A stretch of DNA of 64,000 bases from Gentiana macrophylla (lineage: Eukaryota; Streptophyta; Magnoliopsida; Gentianales; Gentianaceae), in contig CM047805.1 of assembly GCA_026214975.1 (NCBI GenBank), positions 66,131,383 through 66,195,382 on the forward strand, in the 5' to 3' direction. Shown piece by piece: positions 36,377 through 47,900 of this stretch; the first letter of the stretch is position 1, and each line of letters opens with the position of its first letter. The notes beneath the pieces are model-generated. The model was not told where the DNA came from and searched no databases. It was given only the letters and a program-made list of their open reading frames with translations. Made by a program: the position numbers and the translations under genes.

Positions 36377-37202
36377 TCATGATTCGATAATCTCATCAGT
36401 CATATAAAACTCTACACCAGCTTGCTCTGCTATGGCGGTGATGAATGTCCCGTAAGGAAGTCCGACTTCACATGTACTCTCGGTCACTCTTCTAATTTCA
36501 CAAAACAATATGTCAGCAACATCAATAGGTGTATTAGTCATGATAGTATGAATGAGGAGAAGTTGTTATGCTGAGATGGTGTACGAATGATGAGGTGGCA
36601 ATAACCTAAACTATACAAAACGACGCCAATATTCACTTTCACCGGCCATGCGGCTAAACGGCAAAGCGAGCTCGTTGTAATAACCATTTCGAATCCAAAG
36701 CGCACCGGGCAAACGCAATGCACGCGTCCTTCTCGAGCATGAGTCTCGTCAATGTACTCAACATCAATAGGGAAATAGGGTAAACAAAGATAGTTGTTAA
36801 GAAAAGTATGACTGTAATCCACACGGACTCCACATACAATTGCATAACAGTTATCGGGCATAGAAGAAGCACTGCAATAAAATTCACGTACCACGCCAAA
36901 GCATTGACACGAACAGGGTGTTGAGCTAACCTTTGCCAGCCTCGATTGGCCAACCGGCGATGAATGCGTCTCATTTCGTATGGGGCTTGACCCATTACAA
37001 CCAAGAATTGTTCTTCTGGATAGATGTGCCGCATCTCCCAGTTAACCATGAACATTCTTGCCACCCCTAAGTTCTCAAAACGATTAGGGTGTACATCGTT
37101 GAACACATCATTGACTATGTGATACCGAATTCCCTCATAGTCATGAAAACGGTATATGTGGTTAGTGAATGGGAGTAACTGATGTTGGGTACATCGTGTC
37201 AT
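36377..37202 (-). pseudogene. 'Putative plant transposon protein' domain gene (frameshifted)
   Basis: Three frames together carry the domain found in many plant transposon-related proteins (Transposase_32 in my recollection). 37202 to about 36895 begins MTRCTQHQLLPFTNHIYRF and has MFMVNWEMRHIYPEE and NRGWQRLAQHPVRVN. 36894-36538 continues with VREFYCSASSMPDNCYAIVC, GVRVDYSHTFLNNYLCLP. About 36537-36377 ends with GLPYGTFITAIAEQAGVEFY. Shifts lie near 36890 and 36540. The start is supported by a TATA box 80 bases upstream. It could be an older transposon gene or a domesticated copy now lost. Confidence 0.6.
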
Positions 37203-37281
37203 TTTTTTGAGGTGAAAAAGGTTTGTGTTATGTTTGGATGAATGATATGAGAAGTGTTTGTGTTATGTTTGCAAGTGGACC

Positions 37282-37291
37282 TTTATATAGT
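37282..37291 (-). promoter_or_regulatory. TATA box upstream of the plant transposon protein gene
   Basis: On the minus strand CTATATAAAGG lies about 80 bases upstream of the start codon at 37202, at the expected distance for a plant core promoter. The following 70 bases have no competing ATG in frame. Confidence 0.5.
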
Positions 37292-37316
37292 GAAGTGGCA
37301 TTTGTCATCTCTGGTT

Positions 37317-38130
37317 AATGTAGGGGTATCATGTTAATCACACTCGTTACGGATTACCAAATGTTATTCCACTCTGTCATCTCGGGTTAATACAGGGGTA
37401 TCATGTTTATCACACTCGTTACGGATTACCAAATGTTATCTCGGGTTAATGCAGCGGTATCATGTTTATCACACTCATTTTGGATTACCAAATGTTATAT
37501 CGGGTTAATGCAGGGGTATCGTGTTTATCACACTCGTTACGGATTACCAAATGTTATCTCGGGTTAATGTAGGGGTATCGTGTTTATCACACTCGTTACG
37601 GATTACCAAATGTTATTCCACTCTGTCATCTAGGGTTAATGTAGGGGTATCGAGTTTATCACACTCGTTACGGATTACAAAATGTTCTTCCACTCTATCA
37701 TCTCGGGTTAATGCAGGGGTATCGTGTTTATCACACTCGTTATGGATTACCAAATGTTATCTCGGGTTAATGTAGGGGTATCGTGTTTATCACACTCGTT
37801 ACGGATTACCAAATGTCATCTAGGGCTAATGTAGGGGTATCGTGTTTATCACACTCGTTATGTATTACCAAATGTTATCTCGGGTTAATGTAGGGGTATC
37901 GTGTTTATCACACTCATTACGGATTACCAAATGTTATCTCGGGTTAATGTAGGGGTATCGTGTTTATCACACTCGTTACAGATTACCAAATGTTATTCCA
38001 CTCTGTCATCTAGGGTTAATGTAGGGGTATCGTATTTATCACACTCATTACGGATTACCAAATGCTATCTCAGGTTAATACAGGGGTATCATGTTTATCA
38101 CACTCATTACGGATTACCAAATGTTATCTC
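37317..38130. repeat. 59-bp minisatellite, about 13 units
   Basis: The unit is TCTCGGGTTAATGTAGGGG, TATCGTGTTTATCACACTCG, TTACGGATTACCAAATGTTA. The basic length is about 59 bp; some units are longer by a 17-base ATTCCACTCTGTCATCT insert. About 13 units are visible, most more than 90% alike. The unit length is not a multiple of three throughout, and the open readings across it (37521-37775, 37901-38143) are products of the repeat, not genes. Confidence 0.92.
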
Positions 38131-39021
38131 AAGTTCGCCATAGTAGTGTCTCTAAATATAAAAAATAAAAAGAAAAAAAATGATTGCACTCCCCCCATTA
38201 AATCATCTGAATCCTTCAAAGAGGCACCTTACCTTCGCTTATTGAAAGAGGCGGCACGGTCATCGATGCAACACAGCCGACATTCCCCTGCCTCCTGTCC
38301 CTCTGCCAAACCAATCAAATCGGTACCTTTTTCAGAATTCCCATGCGGATGCCTCTTTGTTTTCTTCTTTTTTGGAATGGAATTGATTCCTTCCTCTTTT
38401 TTCATGACTTTTGATTGATTCATTGATTTTTTTTTTCATGACTTATTTTTTTATATAATGTAAATATTATATCAATTCATAATATGTATATATTATATCA
38501 AATAATGAATGGAACGTTATAATATTATTTAATTATGAAATCATAGGAAATAATGTATTTTTTGTAATATATAATCATTTATGACTTACATTTTGGGACA
38601 AATCGAAAATGCCAAAAAGACTTATATTTTTAAACGGATTTAGTATTTTGTTAACATACTAGATACATAAAACATGGGATAAACTAGATATTTATTCAGG
38701 GAATCATAGAAAAAAATTGTTTATTGTAATATACTTATTCAGGGAAAATACATTTCTTTTATTGTAATATACTTATTATTTAGGAAGTACAAACATGTGA
38801 ACCCCTAAAAAAAAACCTGTGAAGATAATGCGATTCAAAATACTTAATAATGTACCAAGGTTAAACTTGCGATCAAGATTAAAACATACCTATCATTCAT
38901 TTATAATATATTCATTTATAAATAAAAACAAAAATCATACAAAACATCGTTCATAACAAAAACAGATAACATAAACTTTAAAAAAACAAAAATTAAACTT
39001 CAAAAAACAAATAAGAATGCG
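38131..39021. other. AT-rich spacer, no gene seen
   Basis: It contains a mildly GC-richer patch (38190-38370) with no recognisable protein, and then AT-rich DNA with repeated GTAATATACTTATTC phrases (about 38725 and 38762). Confidence 0.4.
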
Positions 39022-39252
39022 TCAATATTCCGGTATCTCTGAAATCTTTACGGATTCACTTTCTCTTTGAATCATCTTGAAAAGGTTCACAAAAATATTG
39101 ATCCTCTTCTTGTATTATTCAATGCTATCTTTCAAATAAGCAATCTCACAATCTCTGACTTCAATCTCTTCATCAAGCTTTCTACTTAATGAGTCAACCT
39201 CATAATGCATCTACCATCTCAGTGCGTCAATCTCATTCCTAATTGCTTCCAT
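39022..39252 (-). pseudogene. Small coiled-coil ORF, copy A (two in-frame stops)
   Basis: From ATG at 39252 one frame reads through to TGA at 39022 with two internal stops. The peptide is heptad-rich (EAIRNEIDALRW, VDSLSRKLDEEIEVRDCEIA, YLKDSIE) and ends with YKKRINIFVNLFK. The C-terminal pattern Y-x-x-K/R-IN-x-x-V is shared with copies B (39694-39995) and C (44705-45015). A TATA-like CTATAAATAC lies about 75 bases upstream on the minus strand. The function is unknown. It is divergent from copy B. Confidence 0.5.
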
Positions 39253-39693
39253 GATTTCGCTTTTACTTTGCTTGTATTATGTATAATTTTTTTTTGTAAT
39301 TTTACAATGGGAAAATGTGGTATTTATAGATGGTTTATGTACAACTTTGCAAATGGGTTTGGCTATTGCCGACGTTTGGTATGTTTTTCTTCAATTTATT
39401 ATAATTTTTTTAACTGATTCAAAACCCTTTAAATGTGGATATACCCGACATTTGGATATACCCCGTCATTTGGATAACAAGGGTTTTTATTCTTAACAAA
39501 AAAAAGGGTTTGTACAAAATTAAAAATAAAAAGCCAACCAAAAAAAACTGGAACGCCACATCCATTCAACTAGAACGACACATCATTTAATTGAAACGCC
39601 ATATAGCCCTCCACTCCCCATATATATATAGATATGCCGATACACATATTTACCAAGATTATAATTTAATCAGAAACTAATTCAAAGAAAAAT

Positions 39694-39995
39694 ATGGAGA
39701 GGAACGAATTCAACCAACATCTGAAGGAATTGAAGCATCAACTGAAAGAACAAAGAAAAGACATGTTAAACCTAACTTCTGGTCTTTCGAATCAAATGGA
39801 AATGGTCAACATGAAGCTGTTTGAGGAAATATAATCAAGGGATTGGAGTTGGCTAATGTCAAAGAACAAATGGAGATCTACGAGAGCAAGATAAATGAAC
39901 TTGTCAAGATTTGCAACAAGGAATCAGGGAAAAAGATTGAACCCCTGCCCAATTTCAAAGAAAAGTTATTGTGCATAAAAACTCGATATCCATAA
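39694..39995 (+). pseudogene. Small coiled-coil ORF, copy B (one frameshift)
   Basis: From ATG at 39694 the peptide is strongly helical (MERNEFNQHLKELKHQLKEQ, LSNQMEMVNMKLFEEI) and hits TAA after 46 codons. In another frame it continues as IIKGLELANVKEQMEIYESK, INELVKICNKESGKKIEPLP to a stop at 39993. The part around INELVK is almost the same as in copy C. A TATA-like TATATATAGA lies about 65 bases upstream. The function is unknown. The CACTA element begins 50 bases after the stop. Confidence 0.55.
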
Positions 39996-40045
39996 CTCTT
40001 CTACATACCAATTATTTGTCACTGTTTCTTGTTTCTGAACTTTTA

Positions 40046-43000
40046 CACTACAACAAAATTGATTTTTGGCAGCGTGAAAAACGGCTATTGGCAGCGCACA
40101 GTGCGTGCTGAAAAGTTCAATGCTGCTAAAAACGCATGGCAATCCGCGACATGTTGTGTACGCTGCTAATTCTACTATTCGCAGCCTATGTTGCGTGGAG
40201 CTAATGCTATTATTTGCAGCTTACGTTGCGCGCTGCTAATGCTTTAATCGGTAATTAAAAACGTCATGCATAAGCACGCTGCGGATAAGCTTTTATTTAA
40301 AAAAAAAAAAGTTACTCAATACAAAATAGAAACCATTTGCACAATACAAAACCAAGTACACACATTATTGAAATAATACACAACTCAATACCAAACCAAG
40401 TATCAACCCACAACAATAGAAATACCAAACCCAACACATTGAAAGATGAACTAGGACAATAAATTAAAACAAAAAATTCCCTCTGCGTATCAGGTTCCTA
40501 CTAAATCCAAGACATTGAGTTAAGAACTATGACAATACATAAAAAAAAAAACTTAACTAGTACCCCACATAGATTTGACACCGTACAATGGGGGTGTAAA
40601 ATTGATGTATATTGGTGCCTTGTTTCACCCACTCCACCTTCTCTCGGCTCTGGTCGGACCATAATAAAAGAAGTTGTTACAAAAAATGGAGGTGTAAAAC
40701 AATCATATAAAATTATGATGAACATAGCAAAACAAGTTCAGCCATATTAGAAACTTTGCTACATCGGAATTAATGATTTAATAAATCAACCAAGAACTGA
40801 AATTTCATCCTTGCAAGCTATCCCAATTCATCTTTGGAATTGATATGTAGTGCGACATAAATAACATTCCACACGAAAAGCAAATGTTGCACAACAAAAT
40901 AATTCAAAAAGAAAATGCACTTTTAATTAAAATACTCCAACATATAAGGGTGTGGGAATGAACTACGATTGTAGATAAAAGCGTTGATTCATGATTCATG
41001 ATTCATTAACATACAAGAATGAAAAGGATATTCTAGAGCCCCCAACCGTAGTGAATGCAATAATTAGTAATAAACAATTAATCAATAATAAAATGTGTCA
41101 AATGGTGTAATAACAAGGGTTATCTTCTCTCGACTTAACTACCATATCACAACCAGGGGTTTGTGTTAAGAAATATATCCACTTACAGAGTTTAGTCTCC
41201 AATCACATAGCCTTAATTAAGCTATGTATTAACCAATCTTTTTTTGTCATGGTGGAGGTGAAATTCATCCTTCCCACTACCATAGCTAACATTCAAGTAA
41301 TTGGCTAAAGAAGCTCTACTAAAAGGCTCAAGCTAACTAGATTCATGACTACTTTTTTTTTGACATGCACTAAACCATTTTCATGACAGATATAAAGGTA
41401 CCAAGCAAATAATGAGGAGCACAAAAGAAAATACGATTTCATTAACGAAGCCAAACTATATAAAACAAAATACTATTTGATTAAAGAAGCCAAACTTGAA
41501 AGCTCTTTTTAGAAGCGTGGACAGTCCGCTAGATTCAAGATTTAAAACAAAACATGAAGTGAATCGTAATCCAAAGACTTTTCGAAAATGTATACTAATG
41601 GTGATAAACCCAAAAGATACACAAGTAAACATTAAATTGGAGAGATCTATGAGGGAATTTACATGTGGATGGATTCGCTCCGCAAAGCTTTGTTGCAAGT
41701 TTCCAAACGTTCTCATATTTGAATCTGTTGAAAGACCTAAACCAAATAAAGAGTAAAACAATCGAGTTCAATGTCATACCAAACAATAATAGTTGTTAGC
41801 AAACTCGCAAAACACAAGTGTAGAAATGCAATCGCATTCTTACCGGTGAGAGACCAACAATCAGAATACACAATTGAAGATGGTAAATACATTTATTATT
41901 GCACTAAATCATCAAACGGAATAACAATTCAATAGCCCTATGCAACCATTTTTAAGTTGACTACTAGCCGCTGTGTAAACCAATGAGCCCAACAAAGATT
42001 AGAAAAGCTCATGTCATGAAAATGTAAAACAAAACAACCCAAATAAAAGATGAATTGATGTACCGGACTAAACATTTACACAAAACTTTATAATGAATGC
42101 ACCTTGATAATTTAAAATCACTAAACAATCAATCAAAAGTGAAAATGCATAAGAGCACATGCAATAGCTTTACACCTTCCTAATGTCTATTTACCCACAA
42201 AACATCAATTTTGTCTACATGACATTATAATCCCACTCTACATGACATTGTCTATTACAATAGTCTAAAATATGGCACTCATTTTCACTTGAAATATACC
42301 ACTACCATTTTCCTACCATTTTTATTTGAAAAAACTCCTATATAACAACCTATTAATTCTACACTTGATTCAAACACAGGAAAACCTCAAATCTTCGTAA
42401 GTACATAAATAACCCTCACACACACAAGCATCGTCTCCGAAATCAAACATGCTTGAAACTCTCCCAATTTCATAGCCAATAACAAAGTTGATAGACCACA
42501 AAGAAAGCATTCAACCTAATAAATAAGGTTGAGACATCGATCATGCTTGAACGGACAGAAAATATTGTCAATAAATAAAGAAATGCTCCTCACAATTATT
42601 ATAATTTCTTGCTTCAAGTGCGATCCAAAAATTTAAGAAACTCTAATTCATAATTTTCACACACAAAATATTAAGATCTGGGAAGTATTCTCTCTAGAAA
42701 AAAAAATCGGGCGAAAGAAGTAAAGGTCCACATTGACAATACACATAAGTGATTATTTCAAGGTTTATAATTATCGACAAATTGAGGACAAAAGCAAAGA
42801 ACGCACAAAACATATAAAATTATAGAAATATAAGAGAAGAAAACATAAAAGTTGAGAAATCCATTAAAAATCGGGTAGAAAGGCATCGAACAATGTAAAT
42901 CATCCCAACATCTAAAAATACTTAATCTGGGTAGAAATTGGATCGTAATAATTGACGGACTAGATCTAGATCTCGATCGAACAACCAAGAAGAAATTAGT

Positions 43001-43583
43001 ATAAAAAGCGGCAAATTTCATTATGAAACAACACAATGGAATGTCAATTCAGCTAATAAGTGCAAAAAAGGAATGGAATGTCACCTGAATTTTCTATCTT
43101 CATTCAATCTGTGCCGAATATTTCAGTCTTGTGCTTCTTCGTTCGCCTTTTTTGCTCAGGCGAAGTTGCCCTAGCGTAAATATCAGCTACTCATCTTGCG
43201 AATTTCAACAGCGATGGAGAGCGACCAGGATTGATTAGGGCATTTTATTTTTGTTTTTGACAAAGAGGACGTGGAGGAATGAAAAAATGGTTGGGCCAGC
43301 GTATATTTTCATTTATTCGGGAAATTTGAAGTGGAGGAGGATGAAAAATTTAGTAGAAACATTGACAACATGTATTTACACGCCGCAATTAGAAAATAAT
43401 TTTCGCGAAGACGCTTAAACAAGCCGTGAAAAATTTATCAACGAAGATACTATTTGCTCACGCCGCCATTGGTTAATATTTCTTTGCGTAATATAACAGC
43501 ACGCCGTGAAAATGAGCATTCGCGACATGCTTTTAATTTATTTGCAAATATCACATACGCCAAAACTCAATTTTCTTGTAGTG
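40046..43583. mobile_element. CACTA (En/Spm-type) element without transposase
   Basis: The ends are CACTACAACAAAATTGATTT (40046) and its inverse ...TTGAGTTTTGGC, read inward from 43583 as CACTACAAGAAAATTGAGTT. These share more than 20 bp of terminal inverted repeat. TTA flanks both ends (40043-40045 and 43584-43586), the 3-bp duplication expected for CACTA elements. Both subterminal 200 bp are rich in GCAGCG/CGCTGC or CGCCG/CGCGA motifs, the usual transposase-binding arrangement. The 3 kb interior is AT-rich and shows no TnpA/TnpD-like reading, so the element is non-autonomous. Confidence 0.93.
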
Positions 43584-44704
43584 TTATTTTTATTTTAATG
43601 TTCATGTTTGTTTTTTTTAATGCAAGTTTTATGTTTTTGTTTTTATTTTTGTGTTCATCTATTTTTTAATGAAAGTTTTATGTTCATCTTTTTCAATGTT
43701 TCTTTCAAGAATAAAGTTACATTTCTTTTCTCATGCAGTAACTATTTAACAATCTTAAACTTGTAATGAAAACCAGCAAAGAAACCAACAAAGGTAATAA
43801 TAACCGAATTCCCCTTATAATTAATTAAATATTTTCTATATCTATGTCATAAATGCATCAATTAATTATTATTAAGTGAAATTTTCAATGACAAAAGAAC
43901 TCAAAAGGCATTTCAATGGAAAACTCATCCCATTCATTATTAATTTTCATTTTATCAATGCTTGATAAAATAGGGTTTTGGTTTGGAATTGTCCTTTGTA
44001 ACAAGGGTTTCCTGTTCAAAAAAAGAAACAAGGGTTTTAAACTCCTCCATTAAATAGGTTGTTCACATGCGACTCTTTATTTTAATTTAATCCAAGGGAA
44101 TTTGAAAGCTTTTGTAAATGTACTTGTAAAGGATAATTATAACATTACTATCATTTTTGGATGCATCTTTTCATTTTAATCCTTCATTAAATGATAACCA
44201 CCAACTTGTATTTATTTTAATTAATTATCTCCTCGGTTAAGAGTGTTTATATTTATTATAATTATTATCTCATCATTTAAAAGTCTTTTATATATATTAA
44301 AAGATGATCTGTTAAGAATTTTTCTCCAAGAAAATCATCGAATATTATTAATGATGTTTGTAACAAGCTTAAACTTGTGATGCATTCTTTATCTTTTCAT
44401 GAATGCTTTAAAATAATACTAATTTACAAGAGTTTTGGAATTATCCTTTGAAACTAGGGTTTTACCATTGATTATTTTTTTAAATTCTTTTTATCAATGA
44501 TAACTTTTTTTATCTGAACAATAATAGACAAGAAAACATAAAAGGTGAGAAAAAATAAATAAAAAAGTAAAAACAAAAACTAGAGGAAAAGATAGAAATG
44601 AAATAAAAACCTCCATACTTAACATGATACAAAATTCAAAAAATTAAAATTAAACATATTAAAACGAAAATTTAAAAAGTGAACATAAAAAATGTCATAA
44701 TTAA
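43584..44704. other. AT-rich spacer with diverged repeats
   Basis: No gene is seen. Blocks recur with variation: CTTAAACTTGTRATG with GGGTTTT..GGAATT.TCCTTTG at 43750-44030 and 44330-44470, and related ATTAATGATGTYTGTAACAAG phrases here and at 45390 and 45575. This suggests old local duplications spanning the coiled-coil ORFs. Confidence 0.45.
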
Positions 44705-45015
44705 TCAACAAATCCAGTTAAGGATCTCAGCGACAGGAAGATCATGTACGGTTGCAGTGTACACATTGTTCACCAGTTTGACAAGTTCATTGATCTTATC
44801 CAAGTAGAACTTGAACCTCGATCTCAAAATCACTATCCCACTCTCTATTGATTCAACTTCCTTAGTTAGTTGTGCTATCGCCATGTCCTGTTTCTTCGCC
44901 TCTAAATTCAGGTAGTCGATTCACTTCTTCATACCTCCATTTCCGTCTGCATAGCATCAAACGCCTTCTTCAAATATTGAATGCTTAGATCACCTTGTTG
45001 GATTTCTGGATTCAT
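44705..45015 (-). pseudogene. Small coiled-coil ORF, copy C (one frameshift)
   Basis: From ATG at 45015 the peptide begins MNPEIQQGDLSIQYLKKAFD and hits a stop after 28 codons. A second frame continues as IDYLNLEAKKQDMAIAQLTK, EVESIESGIVILRSRFKFYL, DKINELVKLVNNVYT to TGA at 44705. It is almost the same length as copies A and B and shares the INELVK block with B. Upstream on the minus strand a CTATTTAAACACC lies about 80 bases away. Its role is unknown. Confidence 0.55.
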
Positions 45016-45339
45016 TTTCGCCTTTTTTCTTTCTTTCTTTCAATTGAAATTCCTGATCAGAAAATATGTTATCTTCGTGTAAATATGGTGTTTAAATAGG
45101 GTGTTCTTGACATGCCGCTTCATTCTTCAAATAACCTCTTCACATGCCTCTTTATTAAACACAACTCTTTAAATTCTTAATAATGATATATAACCACGGA
45201 CTTTTAGTTTTTTAATTTAAAAGTCTTTGAATTTATTTTAAATATTATCTCATTTAAATATAACCACCAACTTTAAGTTTTTAAATTTAACTATCTCCTC
45301 CTATAAAAGTCTTTGTATTTATTTTAATTATAATCTCAT

Positions 45340-45655
45340 TTAAAAGCCTTTTATATAATGTTAAAACTCTATTAATAATTTTTTTCCACAAACATCATCG
45401 AATTTTATTAATGATGTCTGTAACAAGCTTAAACTTGTGATGAAATTGTGATGTCATGCAGTATTTGTATCATTATTAATTTAAAAGTGGAAGAACTTAT
45501 TTTGATTATTATCTTATTTAAAAGCCTTTTATATAATATTAAAACTCTATTAATAATTTTTTTTCCACAAACATCATCGAATTTTATTAATGATGTCTGT
45601 AACAAGCTTAAACTCGTGATGAAATTGTGATGTCATGCAGTATTTGTATCATTAA
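45340..45655. repeat. 180-bp-period tandem duplication
   Basis: A block of about 130 bp, from AAAAGCCTTTTATATAAT through CCACAAACATCATCGAAT and GATGTCATGCAGTATTTG, occurs twice with near identity (about 45345-45475 and 45523-45655). The spacer is about 50 bp. Earlier, more diverged copies lie at 43750 and 44330. Confidence 0.8.
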
Positions 45656-47129
45656 TATTGTCATGCATCATACATTCCATTCAATATCTTAATACTGTAA
45701 CAAGCTTAAACATCATAACATGTTAAACATGTAGAAATGTTAAATTGCAGAAAGCATTTAATATTAAAAGTAGTACAAAACATCATAAAATATTAAACGG
45801 CTTAAAATGTTTATGGCTCAAAACGCCATGCTAACAATTCCGCAACTAGCTTCTTTCTCCACACTGGAATGTATTCAACCTGAAGAGATCGCACATCCTG
45901 TCTCCCTGTCAAGAACTCAATCCATTTAATGGCAAACATGCCACAATCAACCCTACAAAATATTCAAATAAGTTAAACCAACATCGTCTTAAAAACTAAG
46001 AAATGTATCTACACTTTGAATATATGAAATCAAACTTACCCATTTACTTGAACAGGCAGGCCTGTCACTTTCTCAACCGAGAACTTCTCTAAACTGTACT
46101 TCTCATAACCCACTACACAGTTCTTCAATATGTACGGTATTCCAACTTGAAGTGGCTCCAACCAACCATCTAAGACTGCCTTTTTAACATGCCCCGGGAG
46201 GCTATCATACACACATATCTTTCGGTCGTCGATATCAATCCTCAATACAAACCAATGGAATGCGTCAACAATTGGAACAAATATCGCAAAGCAGACCACG
46301 GTTTGCTTACATTTGGAGCTTTTCCATCCACATAGTTCAACAATGTTTTACGTAACTTGTTAGGAATTGTTTCAACATTCGACGGTTTAATTTTGTCATC
46401 CTTTGTTCTCTTTCTCCATTTCTTCCCTTCCACAGGTTTTCCTTCCACATAGTTTTTGTAGGCAACTTTCACAAAATATGCAAATGGCTATCAAGAACAC
46501 AAGCATCTTGTTCAAACAATGCCAGGTGCGCATCGCTGCATCTCCGGATCTCGCACTAACCAAAATCTGCATTCCGAAATTTATATATCACTAAACCTTA
46601 ACCCTAAAGCACATATTTTAATATCTTGCTGTAACTTTAAAATAAAGCAGGTTTACAAAGCTTGGCAAGCTCCACCATCAACAACAGCTTTCAAAGAACA
46701 AAATGGAAGTTCGTAATCAACGCGGGATCCGCTTCTCGGTACGGATCGTACACATCAACATTAAGTTTCCTTCTTTTCAAGGGACGAATATGAGGCTTCA
46801 CTTCAACATGTTCCGCTTTCTGCACCATACGTGTTCCATGCCGTACCAACAAGGGCAATCCTTCCTCTAAATAAAATTGTAGTTAGTTAGGATTACTAGT
46901 CATTAACATAATAAATCGAAATTATGTTGTTTTTTTTTTTAAAAGTACCTTCCGGCTCTTCATCTTCATCTTCCACCGTAGTCACCGTCTTATCCTCGGT
47001 TGTCGAGTCTACTAAGGCAACTAAATCAAAACACAGTATTCACAGATCAAATGTTCATGCTTTTTTCATTAATTACTAGTATATAAAAAAAGAAGGACAC
47101 ATATGAACTTTCAAAAATGTACATTCCCT

Positions 47130-47900
47130 TGCACTTTTTTCCTTCTTGTTCTCCGCCATCATGTAGGACTCCTTTAGGCCTGTAAGTGAGCCTTAAAATT
47201 CGATTCGATTCGGCATGTTCGGCTCGAAAAAGTTCGGTTCGGGGCTCGGCTCGTATCATCAAACGTAGAATAGGGCCTTGGAAATTGGTATTCAGACAAA
47301 CGAGCTGAACGTGTTCGAACATGTTCGGCTCGTAGAGTTGCAGGGTATTTTTGGACATGTTATGTTATATTTTGGAATAGGGCCTTGAACATTTTGGACA
47401 TGTTATGTTATATTTTGGGACATATAATGTATTATTTTGGTTTTAGACATGTATTTTTGAACTAGAATTATTTATTGGGTATTTTTGAATTTTCGGACCG
47501 AATATGTTCGAACTATTCAACTATTCGAGTTCTAATAGTACCGAATTTTTCCCTTTTTTAAGTTCGAGCCGAACCGAATCCTGATATTTTAGGCTCGAAA
47601 ATTTCGAGCCGAATCGAGCCATGTATTCGAACATGTTCGAGCCGAACCGAACTACTCCAGGGTTCGGTAGGGTTCGTCTCGTTTACAGGCCTAGACTCCT
47701 TTGATTCACATTGTTCCTCTTCATCACATCCAACCTCCACCATCACAGAAGTATGCAACGCAATTATAGCTTCCATTGCACTTTTTCATTCATGTCCTCC
47801 GCCATCATGTCGGACTCATTTGATTCAAATTGTTCCTCCTCATCACATCCATCATCCGCCATCACGTCCTCCTCCATGTTGCATTCCTTATCTTCAGATT
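47130..47900 (-). repeat. Duplicated acidic segment of the Ulp1-like gene
   Basis: A block of about 75 bp (TTGCACTTTTT, CTCCGCCATCATGT, GGACTC.TTTGATTCA, ATTGTTCCTC, TCATCACATCCA) occurs at 47130-47175 continuing at 47702-47735, and again at 47778-47855. Read on minus it encodes Asp/Glu-rich peptide. The MITE at 47175-47693 splits the first copy. Confidence 0.7.
47175..47693. mobile_element. hAT-type MITE (519 bp)
   Basis: The ends are TAGGCCTGTAA and TTACAGGCCTA, perfect inverted repeats of 11 bp. GACTCCTT lies on both sides (47167-47174 and 47694-47701), a perfect 8-bp target-site duplication typical of hAT elements. The interior is rich in TTCGGCTCG/CGAGCCGAA phrases and has no coding region. 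It interrupts the acidic part of the Ulp1-like gene. Confidence 0.93.

Noticed and set aside
37317..38130. Possible CRISPR-like regular repeats
   Set aside because: There are no unique spacers; the whole unit repeats head to tail. The setting is a plant nuclear genome.
37521..38143. Open readings with SRVNVGVSCLSHSL-type repeats
   Set aside because: They come from the 59-bp minisatellite. Unit lengths vary, the frame is kept only by chance, and there is no start context or known domain.
41456..41786. Overlapping readings on both strands inside the CACTA element
   Set aside because: Neither shows a known transposase or host domain, and both strands being open here is expected by chance.
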